From an uncultured Aquimarina sp. (GTDB lineage: Bacteria; Bacteroidota; Bacteroidia; Flavobacteriales; Flavobacteriaceae), in contig CANMLW010000001.1 in the NCBI GenBank assembly GCA_947498705.1, positions 930,001 to 994,000 on the forward strand: 64,000 nucleotides of DNA. The letters are read 5' to 3'. How positions within the stretch are numbered: the stretch's first letter is position 1; the number at the start of each line of letters is the position of its first letter. A program made the translations under genes and the position numbers. The notes below the pieces were generated by a model. It worked only from the letters and a program-made list of their open reading frames with translations. It was not told the origin of the DNA and searched no databases. Shown here piece after piece: positions 46,303-55,805 of the stretch.

Positions 46303-48691
46303 TATATTTCTGAGTTAAGGTAGCACTGTATATATTGGTAAGCACTGTAACATATACCACAATAGAAATTGAACTTAAAGGCATTAGTATAGCCGCAATA
46401 ACCGGGGATAGTTGCCCTGTGACTGCAAAATAGAGTCCTATTACATTGTATAGAAAAGAGAAAACAAAACTAGTCCTAATAACCCCTATAGCTTTTTTAG
46501 AAATACTAAAGAAATCTATGATCTTTTCGAATACAGAAGCATCCAAAATACCATCACAAGCTGGAGAAAATACATTAACATTTTCTGAAATGGCAATTCC
46601 TACATCACTTTGTGCCAAAGCACCTGCATCGTTTAACCCATCTCCAATCATGACAACTATTTCTCCTTTTTCTTGCAAACCTTTTATATAGTTTAATTTA
46701 TCCTCGGGTTTTTGATTAAACACCAAACTGGTTTTTTGAGGAAGTTGCTGTTGTAAATATTCTTTTTCCCCTTCGTTATCACCAGATAAAATAAATAACT
46801 TATAGTTTTTGGATAAGTTATTAAATACTCTTTGAACACCTTTTCTGTACCGATTGAAAAAAATATAATGTCCTTTATAGGTATGATTCGTACTAATATG
46901 TACAGATGTGTCTTGGGTAGTAAGATCATGAGTGCCTTTTACAAAACTTTGAGATCCTATTTTGATAGTATTTTGGGCAGAAGTAGCCTCTATACCCTTA
47001 CCTATAAATTCTTGATATTGATCTAGTGTAATGATCTCTTGTTCTGCAAGCAGATCATATAACGCCCGACTAAGCGGATGATTTGATACACGAAGCGTAT
47101 TTTTCAACAAGTTTTGTTCTTTATCTGATAAAGGATGACCATGATATTCTATTGAATTACTTTTTTTATGAGTTGTTATGGTACCAGTTTTATCAAATAT
47201 GATAGAAGTCACTTTTGCCAACTGCTCTATAACATTGGCATTTTTAAGATAAAATTTATTCCTACCAAATATTCTTAAAATATTCCCTAGTGCAAAAGGT
47301 CTGGCAAGTGCCAAAGCACAAGGACAGGCAATAATAAGTACTGCTGTAAATACATTGATTGCTTTTGTTGGGTCTACTAATACCCAATAAATAGTTGCAA
47401 GAAGTGCAATACATAGAATAGTAAATGTAAAATACCGACTAATAGTATCTGTAAGATTGGTAAACAAAGTGCTTTTATCTTTCGTAAAAACATCGTTACT
47501 CCATAATTGTGTCAAGTAGCTTTGCTCTACCGATTTTAACGCTTCGACCTCAATGGCTCCCTCTAATTGCTTTCCTCCTGCATACAATTTATCTCCTGAT
47601 CGTTTGGTTACAGGTTCACTTTCTCCTGTCACAAAACTATAATCTATTTTAGTAGTTGCATTCATTAAAATACAGTCTACAGGAATCAACTCTTCGTTTC
47701 TAATTAATAACCGATCTCCTTTTTTAATTTCATATACCTCAATATTTTCTTCTATCTGATTTTTAATAGAGATTCTCGTTACCGCAATTGGGAAATAAGA
47801 TTTGTAATCTCTTTCAAAAGAGAGAAATGTATAGGTTTTTTGTTGAAAAAACTTACCCAATAACAAAAAGAAAACCAATCCGGTAAGGCTATCAAAAAAT
47901 CCCGTTCCCAAATCAAACATTATTTCTACTGTACTTCTTATAAAAAGAACCAAAATACCTAAAGCAATGGGTACATCAATATTTAAAATTCTGGATCGTA
48001 AACCGCTATATGCCGAAACGAAATATTCTTGAGCAGCATACAACACCACGGGTAAGGAAAAAAGGAACATTAACCACCTAAAAAGGTACTTATATTGTTC
48101 TAACCAATATTCTGAGACTTCGAAATATTCTGGAAACGATAAGAACATCACATTCCCAAAAGCAAAACCGGCAATTCCTAATTTATAGGATAAACTTCTA
48201 TTAACTTGTTGGCTCTTCTTAGTATAATCGTCTAAGCTGATATACGGCTCATATCCAATAGAACATAACAAGATAATAACTTCTTTTAGAGCGATTTTTT
48301 CTGAATTAAAAGTAATACGCACCGTCTTTTTAGGGAAATTTACCTGAGACACTGTAATAGATGACTGAAGCTTATGTAAATTTTCGAGAATCCATATGCA
48401 CGAGCTACAATGTATATGTGGTATGTAGAGATTGACAACTTGTATATTCTGATCACTAAACTCTATTAATTTTTCTATAATAGAAGAGTTCTCAAGATAA
48501 TCGTATTTCTCTTCTACCGCTTTTGGAATAGCTCCGGGAGCAGATTGCAACTCATAATAACTTGACAAATCGTGACTCGTAAAAATCTCATACACAGTTT
48601 TACAACCATTGCAACAAAAAGATTTATGGTCAAACGCTATAATTGTTTTATCACAATGATTTCCGCAATGAAAACAAGTAGATTTTACCAT
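46286..48691 (-). CDS. ccoI: Copper-translocating P1B ATPase of cbb3 assembly
   Basis: The 801-aa pump moves copper out of the cytoplasm for cbb3 oxidase. It starts with a Cys-rich metal-binding motif (CFHCGNHCDKT and FCCNGCKTVYEIF), typical of FixI/CcoI, then an HMA domain with HCSSCIWILE, membrane helices including CPCALALARPFALGN, the phosphorylation site DKTGTIT and GDGLNDAGALAQSD. It is separated from the cco operon by 12 kb but shares an FNR-type box with it in sequence. It is divergent from a usp gene, both using the box at 48743. Confidence 0.93.
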   Translation of the reverse strand: MVKSTCFHCGNHCDKTIIAFDHKSFCCNGCKTVYEIFTSHDLSSYYELQSAPGAIPKAVEEKYDYLENSSIIEKLIEFSDQNIQVVNLYIPHIHCSSCIWILENLHKLQSSITVSQVNFPKKTVRITFNSEKIALKEVIILLCSIGYEPYISLDDYTKKSQQVNRSLSYKLGIAGFAFGNVMFLSFPEYFEVSEYWLEQYKYLFRWLMFLFSLPVVLYAAQEYFVSAYSGLRSRILNIDVPIALGILVLFIRSTVEIMFDLGTGFFDSLTGLVFFLLLGKFFQQKTYTFLSFERDYKSYFPIAVTRISIKNQIEENIEVYEIKKGDRLLIRNEELIPVDCILMNATTKIDYSFVTGESEPVTKRSGDKLYAGGKQLEGAIEVEALKSVEQSYLTQLWSNDVFTKDKSTLFTNLTDTISRYFTFTILCIALLATIYWVLVDPTKAINVFTAVLIIACPCALALARPFALGNILRIFGRNKFYLKNANVIEQLAKVTSIIFDKTGTITTHKKSNSIEYHGHPLSDKEQNLLKNTLRVSNHPLSRALYDLLAEQEIITLDQYQEFIGKGIEATSAQNTIKIGSQSFVKGTHDLTTQDTSVHISTNHTYKGHYIFFNRYRKGVQRVFNNLSKNYKLFILSGDNEGEKEYLQQQLPQKTSLVFNQKPEDKLNYIKGLQEKGEIVVMIGDGLNDAGALAQSDVGIAISENVNVFSPACDGILDASVFEKIIDFFSISKKAIGVIRTSFVFSFLYNVIGLYFAVTGQLSPVIAAILMPLSSISIVVYVTVLTNIYSATLTQKYNEPNP

Positions 48692-48711
48692 AGATATATT
48701 ATTATTTGTTA

Positions 48712-48785
48712 CAAAGGTGAATAAGTTTAAACTGATGGGGTATGATAATTATCATAGTTTTTAGACCGTTCATTGCCTAGTTTTG
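48712..48785. promoter_or_regulatory. Shared FNR-type box between ccoI and usp, with -7 elements on both sides
   Basis: The perfect palindrome TGATAATTATCA lies at 48743-48754. Exactly 23 bp to the right is TAGTTTTG (48778-48785, full match) for usp; 23 bp to the left, on the minus strand, is CACCTTTG (48712-48719, 7 of 8) for ccoI. One bound dimer could activate both genes. Confidence 0.78.
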
Positions 48786-48811
48786 GATAAAACGTATAAA
48801 GTTTTTTCTTG

Positions 48812-49663
48812 ATGAGAAGAATATTAATTCCCACAGATTTTTCAGAAAATGCAATGAATGCAATTCGATATGCAGTCGAGCTATTTAAATACGAACAGAG
48901 TGTTTTTTATATTATACATACATACGCAGATGATGTATATAATCATCTTACATTGGTTTCGAGAGATAATTTTGAAGAAATTAAACAATCTACAAAACAA
49001 AACTCTGACAAAGAACTACTTACTACTCAAAAAATCATATATGATATTTCACCAAATCCAAGGCATGAATATAAGGTACAATCGATTTTTGGAAATTTGG
49101 TAGATGAAGCAAATGATATTGTAGACAAAGAAAATATAGATATCATTATTATGGGAACGCAAGGAAAACAAAACGACAAGCAGCTTACTTTTGGGAGTAA
49201 TACATTGCAAGTGATTAAGTATGTAAAATGCCCTGTACTAGCAATTCCCAACGAATGCTCTTATCAGGCTCCCAAAAACATCTTGCTTCCTACAGATTTT
49301 ATATTACCCTATAAAAGACGCGAACTCAAGTTGCTTTGTACGTTGGCGAAAAGTTTTAGATCTAAAATCAATTTTTTATACGTTTCTGATTTTGCTAAAC
49401 TTTCTATTAGACAAGAAGATCATAAAATATTTTTGAAAGAATGTTTACCCGACATAGCACTACAGTTTCATAGAGTTACCAATGATACTAATCTTACCAG
49501 AGTGATTAATGAATTTATAAGAACACAGCATATCGATTTTCTGGTGATGATAAACTCCAGGTATTCTTATTTAGAGACAGTTTTATATCAGTCTACGATA
49601 GATAAAATAGGCCTACATATCAAAGTTCCTTTTTTAGTCATGCAAAATTTACAACGATATTAA
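48812..49663 (+). CDS. Tandem universal stress protein (row member 1)
   Basis: A 283-aa double Usp starting RRILIPTDFSENAMNAIRYA. The first module's nucleotide motif reads IIMGTQGKQNDKQLTFGSNT, where the usual GATGAKE is replaced by GKQNDKQ, so nucleotide binding may be altered. The second module is degenerate. The TTG at 48809 also opens the frame; the ATG at 48812 is preferred. It heads a row of three closely spaced usp genes (11- and 15-bp gaps). Confidence 0.9.
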   Translation: MRRILIPTDFSENAMNAIRYAVELFKYEQSVFYIIHTYADDVYNHLTLVSRDNFEEIKQSTKQNSDKELLTTQKIIYDISPNPRHEYKVQSIFGNLVDEANDIVDKENIDIIIMGTQGKQNDKQLTFGSNTLQVIKYVKCPVLAIPNECSYQAPKNILLPTDFILPYKRRELKLLCTLAKSFRSKINFLYVSDFAKLSIRQEDHKIFLKECLPDIALQFHRVTNDTNLTRVINEFIRTQHIDFLVMINSRYSYLETVLYQSTIDKIGLHIKVPFLVMQNLQRY

Positions 49664-49674
49664 ATTTCAGGATC

Positions 49675-50529
49675 ATGAAAAGAATATTATTACCAACCGA
49701 TTTTTCTGATAATGCATATAATGCAATTAGATATGCAATGCAGTTTTTTAAGGATGAAGAAACTATATTTTATCTTCTTAATACGTTTACACCTGCCTCA
49801 TACCATGCAGAGTATCTTATAGAAAACCCAACAGTTTATGGTTTAGAAGATGTTGCCTTAGCTAATTCTAACAAGGGGCTCGAACGCATTGAAATTAAAT
49901 TAAAAAAAGAATTTGCTAATCAGAAACATGAATTTGTTCGATTATCGGCTTTTAATACTCTAATCGGTGAAATCAAAGAAGTTGTTGACACTTATAAAAT
50001 TGATCTAATTGTAATGGGAACCAAAGGGGCTACTGGCGCCAAAGAAATATTTATAGGGACTCATACGATGTATACTATAAAAAAAGTAAAGTGTCCTGTG
50101 ATTGCAGTACCTTCTGGATACCAGTATCAAACGCATAACGATATTTTATTTACTACCGATTATAACTTTAACCCTAAAAATCTTTTTATACCCTTACTTA
50201 GAGAAATTTGCGACAAACATCATAGTAAGCTTCATGTTCTTAATGCATATACTGGTGTTCCATTACATGAAAAGCAAGAAAAAACCAAAATGTTTTTGGA
50301 TAAATACTTAGAAAAGAACACCCATGTATTTCATATAGCAGAAGATGTTGATGTATTAGAGGCTGTAGAAGGCTTTCTAGCTAAACACACTATAAACTTA
50401 TTAATCATGATCCATAATAAGCACTCATTTTTCGAGAATTTATTATTTACACCAGTAATTAATAAAATAACCTATCATACCAATATTCCATTTTTGGTAA
50501 TCCCCTCTGAAAAAAGGATTCAATCTTAA
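49675..50529 (+). CDS. Tandem universal stress protein (row member 2)
   Basis: A 284-aa double Usp starting KRILLPTDFSDNAYNAIRYA, with an intact first-module motif LIVMGTKGATGAKEIFIGTHT and a degenerate second module ending YHTNIPFLVIPSE. It follows member 1 after 11 bp with no box of its own, so it is read from the promoter at 48743. Confidence 0.9.
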   Translation: MKRILLPTDFSDNAYNAIRYAMQFFKDEETIFYLLNTFTPASYHAEYLIENPTVYGLEDVALANSNKGLERIEIKLKKEFANQKHEFVRLSAFNTLIGEIKEVVDTYKIDLIVMGTKGATGAKEIFIGTHTMYTIKKVKCPVIAVPSGYQYQTHNDILFTTDYNFNPKNLFIPLLREICDKHHSKLHVLNAYTGVPLHEKQEKTKMFLDKYLEKNTHVFHIAEDVDVLEAVEGFLAKHTINLLIMIHNKHSFFENLLFTPVINKITYHTNIPFLVIPSEKRIQS

Positions 50530-50544
50530 TCATAAATAGTAAAA

Positions 50545-51393
50545 ATGAAACAAATTCTTATACCAACTGATTTTTCTCCAAACTCATGGAATACATTAGA
50601 GTATGCATCCAATTTGTATAAGAATGTTTCATGCAAGTTTCATATTGTAAACACTTATGAAGTACCTTCATCACTATTGTCATCAACAGTAAGTTCGCAA
50701 AAAATTGGGTACCTGTACGATGCCGTTAAGAAAGTATCTGAAAAAAAATTAGAGCTACTTTTTACGGATATTGATCAATATTTAGCTAATCCAAAACACA
50801 TTTATGAAACAATATCCAAGCCTGGAGCTTTTGTAAAAGTTGTTCAACAAATGACAATCCAGACACTGTACGATATGATTGTTATTGGTACCAAAGGTGC
50901 TACAGGGGCCAAAGAAGTATTTATAGGAAGTAATACACAAAATTTGGTAAAGCATATACATAATTGCCCGATTTTGATTATTCCCGAAAGCGTTTCTTTT
51001 ACACCCATTTCCGAAATAGCATTCGCTACAGACTTTGAAAGAATATTTTTTAAATCAGAGATAGTACCTATTGTAGATTTGGCCAAACGATGTAATGCTA
51101 CCATACGAATGATACATGTGTATGATGAACCAAAGTTAAGCGAGGTGCAGCACTATAATTCTAGTTCGTTAGAGCGGTATTTTAAAAACCTCTCGTATGA
51201 TTTTCATGTAATTCAGGATTTTTCTACTATAGAAAAAGCAATTGAAGCATTTATTGAAGAGTTAGACATCGATGTTTTAGTGATGATAAAATACCCTCAT
51301 AGTTTTATAGAACAATTAACCAGAGAAGCAATTATCAAAAAAATCACTTTTCATATAGAAATTCCTTTTTTAGTAATTCCTTCTGATGACTGA
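50545..51393 (+). CDS. Tandem universal stress protein (row member 3)
   Basis: A 282-aa double Usp starting KQILIPTDFSPNSWNTLEYA, with first-module motif IVIGTKGATGAKEVFIGSNT. The second module lacks it. Its TGA stop codon (51391-51393) is also the first three bases of the FNR-type box that serves the next usp gene. Confidence 0.9.
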   Translation: MKQILIPTDFSPNSWNTLEYASNLYKNVSCKFHIVNTYEVPSSLLSSTVSSQKIGYLYDAVKKVSEKKLELLFTDIDQYLANPKHIYETISKPGAFVKVVQQMTIQTLYDMIVIGTKGATGAKEVFIGSNTQNLVKHIHNCPILIIPESVSFTPISEIAFATDFERIFFKSEIVPIVDLAKRCNATIRMIHVYDEPKLSEVQHYNSSSLERYFKNLSYDFHVIQDFSTIEKAIEAFIEELDIDVLVMIKYPHSFIEQLTREAIIKKITFHIEIPFLVIPSDD

Positions 51394-51433
51394 GAATTGT
51401 CATAGTATTTCATGGGTTTTGAGTTTAGTTTTA
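51391..51433 (+). promoter_or_regulatory. FNR-type box overlapping a usp stop codon, with -7 element
   Basis: Box TGAGAATTGTCA at 51391-51402 starts with the stop codon of row member 3. After 23 bp comes TAGTTTTA (51426-51433; 7 of 8). Predicted leader is 24 bases to the ATG at 51462. Confidence 0.7.
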
Positions 51434-51461
51434 GCTAGTAATTTATAAAACATACGCTATC

Positions 51462-52310
51462 ATGCAACGAATACTAGTACCTACCGACTTTTCTAATAAT
51501 GCATATGCCGCACTCTTGTATGCTACAAGACTTTTTCAGGATCAAAAATGCAAAATTTATATACTTAACACTTTTGATGTAAATACTCCTGTTTTAACCA
51601 GTAGAATGAATACTGAAAGAGGGAAAATTTTATATCAAAAACTAAGTAATGCATCAAAAGAAAAACTAGAAGAATCATTACATAGAATTATTAGGGATAC
51701 CGAACACCTAAATCATTCTTTTGAAACAATTTCTGTTTCCAAAGATCTAACCGAAACTATTAACAAAACTGTTATTCATAAAAATATTGATTTAATAGTA
51801 ATGGGTACTAAAGGTGCTACCAGCGCCAAAGAGATGTTTATGGGCAGTAATACTGTTAAAGTAATTAGAAAAAACAAAAACTGCCCTGTACTGATTGTCC
51901 CAGATGAGTTTGATTTTTGTAAGCCAAAAGAAATTGCTTTTGCCACAGGTTTAAGAAGGTCTTATCATGAAAGTGAAATAATACCTATGATCACCATTGC
52001 AAAAGTTTTCGAATCAAAAATTAGAATTTTTCATATTCACAAAGAAGAAGAGCTTGATTCACAACAAAAACATTCTCTTAAAGCCCTAAAGCAACATTTA
52101 AAGAACTTTGAGATCAGCATGCATTATCTTCAAAAAGACACTAAAAAAGCATTTCATATACAAGAATTTATTAAACAAAAGAATATTAACATGTTGTTTA
52201 TGATTCGCTATCGTCATAGCGTATTAGAAGAGTTCACTAAAGAGGCTGTTATAAAAAAGATTGGATTTGCACCTACAATCCCTTTTTTGGTAATTCCCGA
52301 GCTAAATTGA
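51462..52310 (+). CDS. Tandem universal stress protein (row member 4)
   Basis: A 282-aa double Usp starting QRILVPTDFSNNAYAALLYA, with first-module motif LIVMGTKGATSAKEMFMGSNT. The second module is degenerate. Again its TGA stop (52308-52310) is the left half of the next FNR-type box. The repeated gene-plus-box arrangement suggests spread by tandem duplication. Confidence 0.9.
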   Translation: MQRILVPTDFSNNAYAALLYATRLFQDQKCKIYILNTFDVNTPVLTSRMNTERGKILYQKLSNASKEKLEESLHRIIRDTEHLNHSFETISVSKDLTETINKTVIHKNIDLIVMGTKGATSAKEMFMGSNTVKVIRKNKNCPVLIVPDEFDFCKPKEIAFATGLRRSYHESEIIPMITIAKVFESKIRIFHIHKEEELDSQQKHSLKALKQHLKNFEISMHYLQKDTKKAFHIQEFIKQKNINMLFMIRYRHSVLEEFTKEAVIKKIGFAPTIPFLVIPELN

Positions 52311-52350
52311 TAATTGTCATAGTTTTCAGTCTTTGCACGTCATACATTTA
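52308..52350 (+). promoter_or_regulatory. FNR-type box overlapping a usp stop codon, with -7 element
   Basis: Box TGATAATTGTCA at 52308-52319 starts with the stop codon of row member 4. After 23 bp comes TACATTTA (52343-52350; 7 of 8). Predicted leader is 24 bases to the ATG at 52379. Confidence 0.72.
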
Positions 52351-52378
52351 TAAGAGTAAACTTCTAAAACTTAAAACG

Positions 52379-53227
52379 ATGAAAAAGAAGATTTTATTAC
52401 CTACAGATTTTTCTAGAAATGCATGGAACGCAATAAGCTATGCAGTAGATTTATTTAAACATCAGGAATGTGAATTTTATATTCTTAATGTCTTCAATAC
52501 TCCTGGTTACGCACTGGATAGCATGATGATTCCAGAGCCTAACGAAAGACAATACGAAGAAGCAAAAGAAAAATCAGAGCAAGGGTTACGCAAAATATTA
52601 GAACGATTAAGCTTTAGGGATGAATCTCCTATACATACATTTTTTATGATCTCTCAATTCAACAATCTGTTAGAGGCCATAAAAGATGTCATAGAGAAAA
52701 AAGATATTCAGATGGTTGTAATGGGAACCAAAGGTGCCACCGATGCCAATAATCTGGTTTATGGGAGTAATACTATTCTGGCTATGGAAAAAATAAGAAA
52801 TTGTCCTATACTGGCGATTCCTAAAGAAGTGGTTTATAAAGAGCCAAAAGAAATAGTTTTTCCTACCAATTTTAAAACTTCTTTTAAGCATAGAGAGTTA
52901 CAATATCTTACAGAAATTGCCAAAATCAGTAATGCGGCCATACGAATTTTATATATCTCCAAATCTGATGAGCTAACAGTAGAACAAGAGAACAATAAAG
53001 GTTTACTAGAAGAGAACTTTGATGGGTTAACCTACTCTTTCCATACACTTCATAATGTAGATGTAAATGGAGGTTTAAGTGCTTTTGTAGAAAGTAGAGA
53101 TAGCGATATGATCACTTTTATCAACAGAAAACATAGCTTTTTTGGTAGTATTTTTTCTAGACCCATGGTAAAAGACTTGGGGTACCATGCAAAAGTACCT
53201 GTACTTACCTTACATGATATAAATTAA
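52379..53227 (+). CDS. Tandem universal stress protein (row member 5)
   Basis: A 282-aa double Usp starting KKKILLPTDFSRNAWNAISYA, with first-module motif VVMGTKGATDANNLVYGSNT, where the spacing is kept but residues drift. The frame extends upstream to a TTG at 52307, but that overlaps the promoter box; the ATG at 52379 fits the leader length of its neighbours. The eRF1-like gene follows after 12 bp. Confidence 0.9.
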   Translation: MKKKILLPTDFSRNAWNAISYAVDLFKHQECEFYILNVFNTPGYALDSMMIPEPNERQYEEAKEKSEQGLRKILERLSFRDESPIHTFFMISQFNNLLEAIKDVIEKKDIQMVVMGTKGATDANNLVYGSNTILAMEKIRNCPILAIPKEVVYKEPKEIVFPTNFKTSFKHRELQYLTEIAKISNAAIRILYISKSDELTVEQENNKGLLEENFDGLTYSFHTLHNVDVNGGLSAFVESRDSDMITFINRKHSFFGSIFSRPMVKDLGYHAKVPVLTLHDIN

Positions 53228-53239
53228 AAAGTAAAAAAA

Positions 53240-53656
53240 ATGAAAAGATTAGGAATTTGGATGGATAAAGAAAAAGCGTATGTGGTAATGATTAAAGGAG
53301 AGGAAGAAGAGATTATAAAAATCCCCTCGAATATAGAAACGTATCATGTGCATGGTGGTTCAGGAACTCGTCTTAAAGGAGGTCCCCAAGATGTTGTTCA
53401 GGATAGTAAGTACTTAGAAAGAGAAAAACACCAATTCAAGGCTTATTTCAAAAAAATTGTTTCCTATCTCAAAAGTGTAGAAAGATGGGTGATTTTTGGT
53501 CCGGCAGATACTGGAGAAAGGTTTAAAAAGGAGCTAAATCTAAATTATAAAGAAATAGCCACAAAACTTGATGGAGTCTACAAAGTAGATAGCATGACCA
53601 GAAATCAAACCAAAGCATTGATTAGAGATTACTTCAAAAAAGAATATACCTCATAA
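53240..53656 (+). CDS. Bacterial eRF1-like / host-attachment-family small protein
   Basis: The 138-aa protein starts RLGIWMDKEKAYVVMI, and its second half (VERWVIFGPADTGERFKKEL, KEIATKLDGVYKVDSMTRNQ) matches the strand-helix pattern of bacterial release-factor-like (baeRF) or 'host attachment' proteins. Some members of this superfamily bind idle ribosomes; a ribosome-protection role under low energy would fit its place between usp and hsp20, but this is inference. It is 12 bp after a usp gene and shares its promoter. Confidence 0.65.
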   Translation: MKRLGIWMDKEKAYVVMIKGEEEEIIKIPSNIETYHVHGGSGTRLKGGPQDVVQDSKYLEREKHQFKAYFKKIVSYLKSVERWVIFGPADTGERFKKELNLNYKEIATKLDGVYKVDSMTRNQTKALIRDYFKKEYTS

Positions 53657-53699
53657 ACAATTAATTGATTACAAAAAATCAACAAAAGGAATAGTATAC

Positions 53700-53742
53700 T
53701 GACAATTGTCATTTTTTTTAATGCTTTGCGAAAGTATTTTTA
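53700..53742 (+). promoter_or_regulatory. FNR-type box and -7 element of hsp20
   Basis: The perfect palindrome TGACAATTGTCA at 53700-53711, 23 bp gap, then TATTTTTA at 53735-53742 (7 of 8). Predicted leader is 23 bases. Confidence 0.72.
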
Positions 53743-53769
53743 AAGTAAATAATAATAAAACCAAACGTT

Positions 53770-54213
53770 ATGTCACTAATTAAATTTAATAGAAATCGGT
53801 TTCCCTGGACCAATGATAGAGTTTCTAGCTGGCTAGACACCAACGATTTTTTTGCAGATGATTTTTTTGTAAGAGATAGAAATTTGCCTGCAATGAATGT
53901 TAAAGAAAATAAGGATAACTTCGAGATTGAGCTTGCAGTTCCTGGTTTTTCGAAGAAAGATATAGAAGTATCTATAGAAAACGATATGTTGCATATCTCT
54001 GCCGAAAAAAGTAAAAAAGAAATCGAAGAAGAAGAAAACTATACAAGGAAAGAGTTTAGTTATAACACATTAGACAGAAGATTACAATTACCGTCTAGCA
54101 TTGGTAAGGATACAAAAGTGAATGCTGCATACAAAGATGGAATTCTTACGCTTCATCTTACCAAAAAAGAAGAAGCTAAAGAGCTTCCTAAAAAAATAAT
54201 TGATATTGCATAA
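53770..54213 (+). CDS. hsp20: Hsp20/alpha-crystallin small heat-shock protein
   Basis: The 147-aa chaperone has the alpha-crystallin domain from about residue 38 (NVKENKDNFEIELAVPGFSK) to AAYKDGILTLHLTKKE, the G-I-L strand that closes the fold. The N-terminal arm is short and aromatic (FPWTNDRVSSW). It holds unfolding proteins in the cytoplasm. An FNR-type box rather than an obvious heat-shock element stands before it. Confidence 0.94.
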   Translation: MSLIKFNRNRFPWTNDRVSSWLDTNDFFADDFFVRDRNLPAMNVKENKDNFEIELAVPGFSKKDIEVSIENDMLHISAEKSKKEIEEEENYTRKEFSYNTLDRRLQLPSSIGKDTKVNAAYKDGILTLHLTKKEEAKELPKKIIDIA

Positions 54214-54278
54214 TTAAGCATGATTATTCAATATCATTTCTAGCTGCATAGAGTTTTATCATGCGTGATTTTTTTGTT

Positions 54279-54322
54279 AAGGCAGAAAGTAACTTCTTAA
54301 GTTTACTTTCTGCCTTGTTTTG
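54279..54322. terminator. Terminator between hsp20 and cls (convergent)
   Basis: Arms of about 15 bp (54279-54293 and 54302-54316) with a T-rich right side and a T-rich left flank as well. It could stop hsp20 and, less well, the opposing cls transcript. Confidence 0.75.
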
Positions 54323-54361
54323 TATGTAAAGTGACCTATTTTTGGATACGACAAAGGAAGA

Positions 54362-55783
54362 CTATAAAATAGGGCTAAAAATTTTGGCTGCACCTTCTTT
54401 TAATTTATGACGCCAGGGTCTTTGTAAAAATGTATGATAATTTAACCGAGTACTTTTATTACAATCGATTAAAAAATCATTTTTTAACCTAATGGCAAAG
54501 TCGTCATGATAAATCACCGCATTTACTTCATAATTTTGTTCAAAACTGCGTATATCAAGGTTTGAAGAACCAATAGATGAAACCGTATCATCAGAAACGA
54601 TCATCTTACTATGTAAAAATCCGCTACCAAAAAGATAGATTTTTACACCAGCCTGAAGCAACCTTTCAAAATAAGATCTTACACACCACCTTACAATTAC
54701 ATTATCTGATTTTTCAGAAAGTAATAAACGTACATCTATATTACTCATGGCTGCGACTTTTAGAGCATCAAGTATAGAGTCTCCTGGTATTATATATGGA
54801 TTAGTAATATAGATATATTTTTGAGCTTCATTAATAATAGAGAAGAACATTTGCTGGGATGAAGAAAAATCATCATCTGGTCCGCTATGAACTATTTGTA
54901 CAGAGGATTGTCCTTCTATATTTATATTGGGTAAAGAAGGTATATCTAATATAGACTCATCCTTACTGGTTAAGTACCAATCTAATGCAAAAATAGTTTT
55001 GAGATGATGTACCACCGGACCCTTTATTTTTAAATGCATATCATACCAAGCTCCTAGATTAGTATCACCATATAGATATTTATCAGATACGTTAATCCCT
55101 CCTGTAAAAGCAATTTCACCATCTATAACCACAATTTTCCTATGATTTCTATAATTAATAGAAGATAAGAAATGACTAAACTTGATAGGCAAAAATTTAC
55201 GTATCTCTACTCCTATATCTTTTAGTTTATCAATGTACTTTGTTCGTAGAGATAGACTACCAATACCATCATAAAGAATATAGATTTTTACACCCTCAGA
55301 AGTTTTTTGCTTAAAGAGTTCAAAAAGCTTTGTTGTAAGCTTTCCTTCTTCAAAAATGTAATATTCTAAGAAAATAAAATGTTTGGCATTGTCTAACGCA
55401 TTAAAAATTGCTTCAAAAGTTGCTTTCCCGTTTTTAAGAAGTTTTACTTTATTACCAGTACTAGGAGGAAAATGAGAATTTCGGGTTATTAAAGAAATTA
55501 GTTTGTAATGATCCAAATGCTCTTTATCGCTTAGAGCGATATGCTGCTGCAATGCTTTTTTAATAAAATCCCGAACGACTGGAGTTCCTTTTAATTGAAA
55601 GAGTTTATTTTTTCTACGGTTTCTACCTAAGATTAGATATAACAACATTCCTCCTACAGGAATAGTAAAAATAGCTAACAACCAAGCTAATGTTCTGGTA
55701 GGTCTCATCCCATTAAGAAGCAATCTAAAAATAATTAAACCTCCTATTAGGATGTATACAAATAGTACCAGGTAAATAATCAC
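54362..55783 (-). CDS. cls: Cardiolipin synthase, probable GTG start
   Basis: The 473-aa membrane enzyme joins phosphatidylglycerols into cardiolipin. Two N-terminal membrane helices are followed by two phospholipase D sites: HRKIVVIDGEIAFTGGINV and HSKMIVSDDTVSSIGSSNLD. The frame starts at a GTG (55781-55783) with IIYLVLFVYILIGG; no nearby ATG is in frame. It follows the usp gene at 55806 by 22 bp, so both belong to the unit driven by the FNR-type box at 56700. Confidence 0.94.
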   Translation of the reverse strand: MIIYLVLFVYILIGGLIIFRLLLNGMRPTRTLAWLLAIFTIPVGGMLLYLILGRNRRKNKLFQLKGTPVVRDFIKKALQQHIALSDKEHLDHYKLISLITRNSHFPPSTGNKVKLLKNGKATFEAIFNALDNAKHFIFLEYYIFEEGKLTTKLFELFKQKTSEGVKIYILYDGIGSLSLRTKYIDKLKDIGVEIRKFLPIKFSHFLSSINYRNHRKIVVIDGEIAFTGGINVSDKYLYGDTNLGAWYDMHLKIKGPVVHHLKTIFALDWYLTSKDESILDIPSLPNINIEGQSSVQIVHSGPDDDFSSSQQMFFSIINEAQKYIYITNPYIIPGDSILDALKVAAMSNIDVRLLLSEKSDNVIVRWCVRSYFERLLQAGVKIYLFGSGFLHSKMIVSDDTVSSIGSSNLDIRSFEQNYEVNAVIYHDDFAIRLKNDFLIDCNKSTRLNYHTFLQRPWRHKLKEGAAKIFSPIL

Positions 55784-55805
55784 AAGAAAATATGTTTTGA
55801 AAATA

